Of a stretch of 64,000 bases of DNA, positions 1 through 7,600 are shown piece after piece. Below the pieces are notes generated by a model that had not been told where the DNA came from, made no database searches, and was given only the letters and a program-made list of their open reading frames with translations. The DNA is from JAZDIU01 sp043804635 (GTDB lineage Bacteria > Chloroflexota > Dehalococcoidia > Dehalococcoidales > UBA2162), in the NCBI GenBank assembly GCA_043804635.1, contig JAZDIU010000087.1, forward strand, positions 59,945 to 123,944, read 5' to 3'. The translations under genes and the position numbers were made by a program. Position 1 is the first letter of the stretch. The number at the start of each line of letters is the position of its first letter.

Positions 1-1344
1 ATGATTTCCCGGTTTGCCGTTATTTCATCCGGCCTCGATAAAGTTGCCGCCACCAGCGACCTCACCACCAGGCTGCCTATTTCTGGAAACGATGAGTTAA
101 CATCGATGGGCAGAACCATTAACGGAATGCTAGCCGCACTGGAAGAGTCCTCTGTCGAGATTCGAGAGCGTGAGGAACGCTATCGTTTACTCGCTGAAAA
201 TATACAGGATGTTATTTATACTGCTGATGTTAATACCTTCAAAGTAACCTATATTAGTCCTTCGGTTTTTGAAATGACCGGCTACACTGTCGAAGAGATG
301 TTGGGCCGGAGCTGGCGGGAGTTAATGGCTCCCGCTTCGAGAGAAGTTGCCATGAAGTATTTTGCCGAAGATATGGCCGCAGTAAAATCAGGGAAATTTC
401 CCGGAGCACGCACGCTGGAGTTCGAAGTGGTGTGTAAAGACGGCTCTAAGAAGTGGGTTGAATTCCAGCTTCAGTTAACCCGGGACTCCACGGGTAAAAC
501 CGCCGGGATTTTAGGCGTCGGTCGTGATGTTACCGAGCGCAAGAAAGCTCAGGAAGAATTAGAGAAGCTATACCAGGCGGAAAGAAGCTTAAGACAGGAA
601 TTGCAGGCTGAAATAGCTAAGAGAATGGAATATACCAGGGCTCTGGTGCATGAACTCAAGACTCCTATCACTCCCATTATGGCGGCGACCGAGTTGCTGC
701 TTGAAGAAATGAAAGAATCTCGCCTCTCCAGTCTGGTGGGGACTATCAGCCGCAGTGCCGCCAACCTGAACCGGAGAATCGATGAACTCCTCGACCTGGC
801 TAGAAGCGAACTGGATTTACTTCGTCTTCACCCCGAGCCGATAGACATGACCTTGTTGCTGAAAGAGATGGCGACCGAAATGACGGCAGTAGGATTGAAT
901 AATAAACTCTCGGTAGCCCATGACATTTCCCAATTACCTATAGTTCAAGCCGATAGAGACCGTATCCGGCAGGTGGTTATGAACCTGTTCAATAACGCTG
1001 TGAAATTTACTCCGTCCGGCGGAACTATTACCTTGCGTGCCCGGCAAGACAATAACAATTTGGTGGTGACTCTTAGCGATACCGGTGCCGGCATAAGCGA
1101 AGAGCGGCAAAAAACTCTATTCGACCCTTATCATCGTGTGGAAGCCGATAGACAGCGGCTCAGCGGGCTGGGTTTAGGATTAGCTCTAGCAAAGCGGTTC
1201 GTGGAACTACACGGGGGACGTATTTGGGTGACCAGTGAACGAGGTAAAGGTAGTGTTTTCGGCTTTTCGCTGCCGTTGTCGATTACTAAAGATTCAGAAA
1301 CTAGACCGGGGGGAGGCTATGAAAATTCTCGTTATCGAAGATGA
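1..1344 (+). CDS. Sensor histidine kinase (HAMP-PAS-HisKA-HATPase), 5'-truncated
   Basis: Sensor kinase of a two-component system. The first residues already lie in a HAMP-like linker (about 5-55), so the membrane sensor part is very probably cut off by the window edge and the ATG at base 1 is not the real start. A PAS domain follows (about 58-180), then HisKA with the phospho-accepting His217 in the motif VHELKTP. The ATPase domain shows an N box (NLFNNAVKF) and G boxes (DTGAGIS, GLGLGLALAK). The 3' end overlaps the response regulator gene by 26 bases, so the two are co-translated. By family it autophosphorylates and passes phosphate to that regulator. The signal cannot be told because the sensor region is missing. 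Confidence 0.93.
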   Translation: MISRFAVISSGLDKVAATSDLTTRLPISGNDELTSMGRTINGMLAALEESSVEIREREERYRLLAENIQDVIYTADVNTFKVTYISPSVFEMTGYTVEEMLGRSWRELMAPASREVAMKYFAEDMAAVKSGKFPGARTLEFEVVCKDGSKKWVEFQLQLTRDSTGKTAGILGVGRDVTERKKAQEELEKLYQAERSLRQELQAEIAKRMEYTRALVHELKTPITPIMAATELLLEEMKESRLSSLVGTISRSAANLNRRIDELLDLARSELDLLRLHPEPIDMTLLLKEMATEMTAVGLNNKLSVAHDISQLPIVQADRDRIRQVVMNLFNNAVKFTPSGGTITLRARQDNNNLVVTLSDTGAGISEERQKTLFDPYHRVEADRQRLSGLGLGLALAKRFVELHGGRIWVTSERGKGSVFGFSLPLSITKDSETRPGGGYENSRYRR

Positions 1345-1996
1345 ACCGGAAATCGTTGAAGTTCTTACGGTAGCCTTTCAGATACGATGGCCCGATGTCA
1401 AAGTGGTCTCTACGATTATGGGCGAAAAAGGGGTAGAGCTGGTCGAGAAGGAAAACCCTGACATAGTTATCCTTGATTTAGGGCTGCCTGACACCTCTGG
1501 TTTTGAAGTCCTGAAACAGATTCGCACATTCTCCGATGTTCCCGTTCTTATTTTGACGGTAAGGGGTGAGGAGGCTGATATAGTCAAAGGGCTGGAATGG
1601 GGAGCGGATGATTATATGGTTAAACCGTTCCGGCAGTTAGAGCTTACCTCTCGTGTCCAGGCATTGACTCGCCGCTCCGGTTCCACTATAAAAGAAATGC
1701 CTTTGACCTGCGGACAGTTGCGCTTCTCTCCGGCGACGAGGCAGTTGTTCGTTGACAAAAGCGAGATAAACATCACTCAGACCGAAGCCTCTATTCTTGA
1801 ATGCCTTATGAAAAGAAAAGGTGAAGTGGTAACTTATTCGCAACTGGCTGAGGTAGTTTGGGGCAGCGATTTCCCGGAATCCGTAGAGAGCCTGAGAGTC
1901 TACATCCGGCGCCTCAGACAAAAAGTTGAAAAAGACCCCGACCGTCCACAGGTCATTATGACCAAGTCGGGCGTTGGATACTTCCTGGTAAAATAG
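1319..1996 (+). CDS. OmpR/PhoB-family response regulator
   Basis: DNA-binding response regulator of 225 residues. The receiver domain has the acidic pair E7-D8, the phosphorylation site D53 (ILDLGLP) and a conserved Lys in the VKPF motif. The C-terminal half is a winged helix of OmpR/PhoB type, ending in a typical SGVGYF wing. I chose the ATG at 1319 because GGGGAGG lies just upstream and the receiver domain begins directly there; the reading frame is open further upstream, but that part is kinase gene in another frame. It overlaps the kinase gene. The nearest likely target is the set of TGTAATT direct repeats at 2119-2158 in front of the surface operon (inference). Confidence 0.95.
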   Translation: MKILVIEDEPEIVEVLTVAFQIRWPDVKVVSTIMGEKGVELVEKENPDIVILDLGLPDTSGFEVLKQIRTFSDVPVLILTVRGEEADIVKGLEWGADDYMVKPFRQLELTSRVQALTRRSGSTIKEMPLTCGQLRFSPATRQLFVDKSEINITQTEASILECLMKRKGEVVTYSQLAEVVWGSDFPESVESLRVYIRRLRQKVEKDPDRPQVIMTKSGVGYFLVK

Positions 1997-2061
1997 CGGA
2001 AAAATACTACCAATATTCAATAATTAATCTTATCTCAAAATCTTAAATCTTACATCCCATT

Positions 2062-2100
2062 AGATTGCTTGCGTCTTCGCCTGCTTCTCTCACGATGACG
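2062..2100 (-). repeat. Dispersed intergenic repeat of GTCATTGCGAG type, diverged copy
   Basis: Read on the minus strand the segment runs CGTCATCGTGAGAGAAGC and ends in AAGCAATCT. It resembles the copy at 20914-20932 (TGTCATTGCGAGCGAAGCG), which also has an AAGCAATCT string nearby. Short elements of this form are common between genes in many bacteria. No coding potential is seen. Confidence 0.45.
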
Positions 2101-2118
2101 TTTGACGGCTCGCCAAAC

Positions 2119-2158
2119 TGTAATTTATTTTTAATCTAATTGTAATTTTTTTGTAATT
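2119..2158 (+). promoter_or_regulatory. TGTAATT direct repeats with 11-bp period (Pho-box-like operator)
   Basis: TGTAATT occurs exactly at 2119, 2141 and 2152, and a degenerate TTTAATC sits at 2130, giving four units spaced by 11 bp. PhoB/OmpR-type regulators bind direct repeats with one unit per helical turn, and such a regulator is encoded immediately upstream. The array lies 70-109 bp before the first signal peptidase start. The segment is very AT-rich, so chance similarity is possible; the even spacing is the main support. Confidence 0.5.
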
Positions 2159-2227
2159 ATTTTGCCTTGGATGTAACCCCTTATTAATTACAGGCATATA
2201 TACTGAAGTAAACAAGTGGAGAAAGTG

Positions 2228-2755
2228 ATGAAGAAAGTTATTAATTGGACGATTACATCAGTGCTCGGTTTGGTTCTCCTCGGTTTAGCCGTAATTTATT
2301 TTATGCCGGGTTATAATTTGTACCTCGTCAGAAGTGAGAGTATGAAACCGGCTATCAATATGGGAGACCTGATAATAACCGGACCTATGGGCGGTCCGAT
2401 AAATGGTGAAATAAAACCCGGGACAGTCGTTACTTATGAACGAAATGATGAACTGATAACTCACCGGGTAGCCTCGGTTGATGGTAAGACAGTAGTAACA
2501 CAAGGCGATGCCGTCGAAGACCCTGACCCGTGGCAAGTTACCTTAGCTGACGTGAGAGGGGTATACCTGTTCAAGATACCTTACGTTGGGTATGGGCTCA
2601 GATTTATTCAGACCAAATCAGGATGGTTTATATCGATTATCATTCCGGCGGTTGTGCTTATCGGCTGGCTTATCTGGGATATCCTGAAAGAGACTTTTAA
2701 AAACGAACTGAAAACTACAAATAAAGGGGAGGTGAAGATTATCGTCAAAAAATAA
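2228..2755 (+). CDS. sipW: Signal peptidase I, SipW/ER type (first of two)
   Basis: Membrane-bound signal peptidase of 175 residues. An N-terminal membrane helix (about 6-26) is followed by the catalytic serine S38 in the SESMKP motif and by H79 in LITHR. The Ser/His arrangement is that of SipW, archaeal and ER-type peptidases rather than the Ser/Lys bacterial LepB type. A second hydrophobic helix lies near residues 130-155. The ATG at 2228 is preferred over the GTG at 2216 because GGAG at 2218-2221 is well spaced for it. SipW enzymes in Bacillus process TasA and related fibre subunits, and two such substrates are encoded directly downstream. It opens the surface operon. Confidence 0.88.
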   Translation: MKKVINWTITSVLGLVLLGLAVIYFMPGYNLYLVRSESMKPAINMGDLIITGPMGGPINGEIKPGTVVTYERNDELITHRVASVDGKTVVTQGDAVEDPDPWQVTLADVRGVYLFKIPYVGYGLRFIQTKSGWFISIIIPAVVLIGWLIWDILKETFKNELKTTNKGEVKIIVKK

Positions 2756-2823
2756 AATACAAAATCACGGGGGCGGGTAGCTCCCATAAACAAAAATAAC
2801 AAAGGAGGAAAAAGGAAAAAACA

Positions 2824-3456
2824 ATGAAAAAAATACTTGGTTTAAGTATAGTCGCCTTGCTGGTAATGGGTCTGGTCGGCGGCGGCACCTGGGCTTACTT
2901 TAGCGATACTGAGCAAACTGCTACCAATGTGCTAACCGCTGGCACTCTAGATTTGGTTTTATCAGGAGGTACAGCAGGTGCGGTGTTCAGTATGTCAAAT
3001 GTAGTTCCTGGTCAGAGCGACAGCACAGGTAATGTCACTCTAACGAAGAGCGGCTCGGTTGAGGCAAGATTAGATATCGAATTCTCGGACCTTGACCAAA
3101 CTGGATTGAACGATGGTAGCGAGTTTGCAGACAATAATGGTGACCTTGGGGATAAAGTTGAGATAGCAGCCTTTCTAGATCTTAACAATGATGGCTTCTG
3201 GAGCCCAGGTGATTGCGGTCTTAACCCGGTAACTACTGGCAACTATTCCTACTCAGCTGGACCCAGCGACTGGGTGTACGCTACTCTCAACACTTGGAAA
3301 ACACAGAGTTGGAGTGGAATTGTAGCAAGTATGACTGGTCCATATAAGTTCGCCGTCCCTTGGAAGATTCCTGGTGCAACAACTGGCAACGAGATTCAAG
3401 GGGACAGCGCCAATTTCACCATTTTCTTCACTTTGACACAAGCTTCGGCTCCCTAA
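2824..3456 (+). CDS. TasA/camelysin-like SipW-dependent secreted subunit with Ca2+-loop motif
   Basis: Secreted protein of 210 residues. The signal peptide (about 1-24) ends in the hallmark of SipW substrates, TWAYFSDTE, followed by a conserved AGTLDL strand, as in TasA, CalY and relatives. The body is a beta-rich TasA-like domain with the usual final strand NFTIFFTL. Residues 119-130 (DLNNDGFWSPGD) fit a 12-residue EF-hand/dockerin-type calcium loop. A very strong ribosome site (AAAGGAGG) precedes the ATG, suggesting high expression. By family it is probably a fibre or surface-layer subunit; assembly is inferred, not seen. Confidence 0.85.
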   Translation: MKKILGLSIVALLVMGLVGGGTWAYFSDTEQTATNVLTAGTLDLVLSGGTAGAVFSMSNVVPGQSDSTGNVTLTKSGSVEARLDIEFSDLDQTGLNDGSEFADNNGDLGDKVEIAAFLDLNNDGFWSPGDCGLNPVTTGNYSYSAGPSDWVYATLNTWKTQSWSGIVASMTGPYKFAVPWKIPGATTGNEIQGDSANFTIFFTLTQASAP

Positions 3457-3494
3457 AAAAACGTAAATTTTTAGGGAACTTAGATAAAGCGGTT

Positions 3495-3523
3495 GGGGCT
3501 GAGCTTGGCTAAAACTCAGCCCC
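3495..3523 (+). promoter_or_regulatory. Intercistronic stem-loop between the two TasA-like genes
   Basis: GGGGCTGAG (3495-3503) pairs perfectly with CTCAGCCCC (3515-3523) across an 11-base loop. No T-run follows, so it does not look like a normal intrinsic terminator. It may be a processing or stability element that sets different amounts of the two subunits (inference). Confidence 0.55.
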
Positions 3524-3553
3524 ACACTCCAAAGGAAGAGTAAGGGTGCCGAA

Positions 3554-4126
3554 ATGAAAAAGATACTCGGGTTAACAATAGTCTTCTTGCTCGCAATCGG
3601 CATGACAGCCATCGGCACCTGGGCTTACTTTAGTGATGTTGAAACTTCCACCGGCAATGTATTAGCCGCTGGGACCCTTGATTTAAAGACCGATGATGTT
3701 GATGGAGTGAGTCAGACCCTTCTGGCAACAAATATGAAACCTGGAGATACTGTGGGACCGGAAACCATAATTTTGAAAAATAGCGGCAGTGTTGCTGGTT
3801 CAACCGTCGACCTGTCGTTTACATGCGTCCAGAGTGATAGCACTCCTAACCCCGTTAATATGAGTGCCGACGCTACTGCTGCAATTATCGAAGTGACCAC
3901 GCTGAACTATGGCGGCTCCAGCTTGTTAAGCAGCGTTAGCGATAATAATAGCAATGGCTATAAAGACGTTCAAGACCTGAAGAATGCCAACTTGAGCGGG
4001 CGGAGTGGAATTGCGGCGGCATTTACTAAGAACTTTGAAATCGCCATCAGGCTCAGAAGCGATGCCAGCAAGGATTTTCAGGCCGATGGCATTAATGTAA
4101 CGATGAATTTTATTTTGAACCAGTGA
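3554..4126 (+). CDS. Second TasA/camelysin-like SipW-dependent secreted subunit
   Basis: Paralogue of the preceding gene, 190 residues. Its first 45 residues are almost the same: MKKILGL signal peptide, TWAYFSDVE at the cleavage region, and AGTLDL. The mature domain has the typical PGDT and LKNSGSV elements of the TasA/CalY fold and ends in the strand MNFILN. Residues 130-141 (DNNSNGYKDVQD) again fit a 12-residue calcium loop, although the rest of the sequence has diverged. The next gene is a second SipW-type peptidase starting only 10 bases after the stop. Probably a minor or partner subunit of the same surface structure (inference). Confidence 0.85.
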   Translation: MKKILGLTIVFLLAIGMTAIGTWAYFSDVETSTGNVLAAGTLDLKTDDVDGVSQTLLATNMKPGDTVGPETIILKNSGSVAGSTVDLSFTCVQSDSTPNPVNMSADATAAIIEVTTLNYGGSSLLSSVSDNNSNGYKDVQDLKNANLSGRSGIAAAFTKNFEIAIRLRSDASKDFQADGINVTMNFILNQ

Positions 4127-4136
4127 GGAATTGAAG

Positions 4137-4658
4137 ATGAAGAAAGCGGCTTCATATCTGGTTTTTGTTATAGCGATTCTGTTGATGATAATCGCTGTCT
4201 TTATCTACCTGGCACCCCACTTCGGCTGGCGGGTCAACGCCGTGGTATCCGGCAGTATGGAGCCTCAATTGAAGACAGGCTCGCTGGTAGTTTCTCGGCC
4301 AGTGGCGCCGGAATCGGTAGAAATCGGAGATATTATCATCTTCCGTCCGGTCTCAGTAGGTGAAACAATGATTACGCACCGCGTCACCGGCATCGGACAC
4401 AATTCCCCAGTCTATTTCGAGACCAAAGGCGATGCCAACGACCTGCCCGACCCGTTTACGGTGCCAGCCCGTAATTTAATCGGAAAAATCTGGCTCGATG
4501 TTCCTTACATTGGATACTTCGCCGAATTTCTTAAAACTCCGTTCGGCTTTATGTTTGCCATAGTTATACCCGGAGCGGTTATCCTGGCAATGTACATCGT
4601 GTGTGTCTGGCGGACGCTCGCCAAGCAGAAAATAGGAGATAAGGCAGTTACGAAATGA
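4137..4658 (+). CDS. Signal peptidase I, SipW/ER type (second of two)
   Basis: Membrane signal peptidase of 173 residues with one N-terminal helix (about 8-27), catalytic S40 in SGSMEP and H81 in MITHRV, and a C-terminal hydrophobic helix. It has the same Ser/His catalytic type as the first peptidase, but the two are clearly diverged and not a recent copy. The ATG at 4137 is chosen because GAGGA at 4125-4129 is at the right distance; the upstream TTG at 4131 is too close. Its stop overlaps the start of the adhesin gene (ATGA). Having two SipW enzymes in one operon suggests separate substrates, perhaps the two subunits versus the adhesin and anchor (inference). Confidence 0.87.
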   Translation: MKKAASYLVFVIAILLMIIAVFIYLAPHFGWRVNAVVSGSMEPQLKTGSLVVSRPVAPESVEIGDIIIFRPVSVGETMITHRVTGIGHNSPVYFETKGDANDLPDPFTVPARNLIGKIWLDVPYIGYFAEFLKTPFGFMFAIVIPGAVILAMYIVCVWRTLAKQKIGDKAVTK

Positions 4659-7600
4659 ATGGTCGCAAGTGGCTCATATTACTACTGGCAATCGTAACCG
4701 TGACGTCTCTGATAACATACGCCGGGGTTACCAGCAGTATGTTCGTCGATGATGAACATAGCACCAATGACGCTTTAGGTATCAGGTGGGGCTTATTCAC
4801 ATTAAACGATGGCTTCGAAGGTGCTACCTGGGACGATTTATGGAATGAAAACGGGACGACCACCTGGGTCCGTAGTTCGACGCGGAGCCACAGCGGCACT
4901 TATAGCGCTCTTAGTGACAGTGCTAATAAAGGTTATCTTACCTCTGATGAAATAGAGGCGTCTACCGCCAGCAATGTCACTGTATCTTTCTGGTTTTATC
5001 CAAAGAACTTGAATGCCGGTGATGTATTTGTCCAAACTTACAATGGTACTGCCTATAACACCTGGTACGATATAACCTCTTATCCTACCTATAGTAGCGG
5101 TAGCTGGTGCCAGTTCAATCAAGTAATAACTGATTCTCAGTACAAAATCGCCGGCTTTAGATTAAGATTTGATTCTTCGGCAGTCGGTGGTTCTCGATAT
5201 TTCCACGTTGACGACGTTGTTATAACAACCGATACCGTCCCTCCGTCAGTACCGACCGGACTATCCGCTACCGGAGGCGGCGAGCAGATTAGCCTCAACT
5301 GGAATGATAATGGTGAAAGCGACCTGTGGGGCTATAATGTTTATCGTAGCAGCGTGAGCGGCGGTCCTTATTCTAAGATTAACACCAGCCCGGTACCGAA
5401 CAGTGCCTATACCGATACCGGACTTTATGGCGGCGGCACTTACTATTATGTTGTTCGAGCTGTGGATTATGGTAACAATGAGAGCGGCAATTCCGGCCAG
5501 GCGAGTGGCACCGCCACTAACGTAGCCCCGGTCGCACCGACGTCTGTGAATGCTACCGCCGGTAATGAAACGATAAGTCTGAGCTGGAACGCTAACACCG
5601 AGCCTGATTTGTCCGGCTATAATGTTTATCGCAGTCTGACCAGTGGCGGTTCTTATAGCCAGATAAACGGCAGTCTGGTTACGTCGAGCAACTACACCAA
5701 TACCGGACTTTACGGCGGCGGGACATATTATTACAAAGTAACCGCGGTCGACAATGTCAGTGCGGAAAGCGGTTTCTCCAATATCGCTAATGCCAACGCT
5801 GCCAACGTAGCTCCATCAGCCCCTACTGGTCTGACGGCTACTCCGGGTAATGAGCAAATTAGCCTTGACTGGAACGATAATGTAGAAACGGATATAGCTG
5901 GCTACAATGTCTACCGCAGCACGATTAGCGGCGGTCCCTACAGCAAGATAAACGGTAGCCTAGTAACATCGAGCAACTATACTAACACCGGGCTTTATGG
6001 CGGCGGAACTTACTACTATGTGGTCAGAGCACAGGACAACGGTAGTCTAGAGAGCGGCAACTCTAACCAGGCAAGCGCTACTGCTACCAATATCGCGCCA
6101 GCCGCACCCACCGGACTAGCGGCTACGCCGGGTAATGAGCAAATTAGCCTTGATTGGAACGATAATGTAGAAACGGATATAGCTGGCTACAATGTCTACC
6201 GTGGGACTGTTAGTGGTGGTCCCTACAGTAAGATAAACGGCAGTCTGGTGACATCGAGCAACTATACTAACACCGGGCTTTATAGCGGCGGCATTTACTA
6301 CTATGTCGTCAGAGCGCAGGATAACGGCAGCCTTGAGAGCGGCAACTCTAACCAGGCAAGCGCTACTGCTACCAATATCGCGCCAGCCGCACCCACCGGA
6401 CTAGCGGCTACTCCAGGTGCTGAGCAAATAATCCTCGATTGGAATGATAATATCGAGACCGACCTTTCTGGCTATAACGTCTATCGTGGGACTGTTAGTG
6501 GTGGTCCCTACAGTAAGATAAACGGCAGTCTGGTGACATCGAGCAACTATACTAACACCGGCCTTTATGGCGGCGGGACTTATTACTATGTGGTCACTGC
6601 CGCGGATAACGTCAGCGCGGAAAGCGGGTATTCCGGACAGGCGAGTGCTACGGCAAGCAATGCCGCCCCATCAGCACCGACCGGGTTAACGGCCACGCCG
6701 GGTGCTGAGCAAATCAGCCTTGATTGGAATGATAACACAGAACCAGATATAGCCGGTTATAATGTTTATCGCGGGACTGTCAGCGGCGGTCCTTATAGCA
6801 AAATAAACGGCAGTCTGGTAACTTCGAGTAATTACACTAATATTCAGCTTTATGGGGGCGGGACTTACTACTATGTCGTCAGAGCTCAGGATAACGGCAG
6901 TGCCGAGAGCGGCAATTCTAATGAGGCTAACGCCACTGCTACCAATGTTGCTCCCTCAGCACCTACCGGGCTGACCGCCACCCCGGGCGATGGCTCGGCA
7001 AGTCTTAATTGGAATGATAATATCGAGACTGACCTGGCTGGCTACAATGTCTACCGCGGGACGGTCAGCGGCAACTACACCAAGATTAACGGAAGCCTGG
7101 TAACATCGAGTAATTACACCGATAGCGGACTTACCGGCGGTATTACTTATTACTACGTCGTCAGAGCGCAGGACAACGGCAGCCTGGAAAGCGGTAATTC
7201 TAACGAATCTAGCGCGACACCGGTCGATAATCCTCCGGCAGCACCAACCGGTTTGACAGCTTATGGCGGTAATCAGAAGGTTACCCTCGACTGGAACGAT
7301 AATACCGAACCTGATTTAGCCGGTTACAATGTCTATCGCGGCACTGTCAGCGGTAACTATACCAAGATTAATGGTAGTCTGGTATCAACCAGTAATTATA
7401 CCGATAGCACAGTTACCAGTGGCACAACCTATTACTATGCGGTTAAGGCTGTCGACCTCGGTAGTCATGAGAGCGGTTATTCTAATGAAGATAATGCTAC
7501 TCCATGGACTGCCTCATTATGGACTCAGACCTCCCAGGCAGACTTCGAAGCTGGTGTTTCGACGAACGTCAGCACCATTGCGAGCACGGGGAATGTGGTT

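Noticed and set aside
5240..7505. Regular direct repeats that could be taken for a CRISPR array
   Set aside because: The units are 285 bp long, fully coding in one frame and have no spacers.
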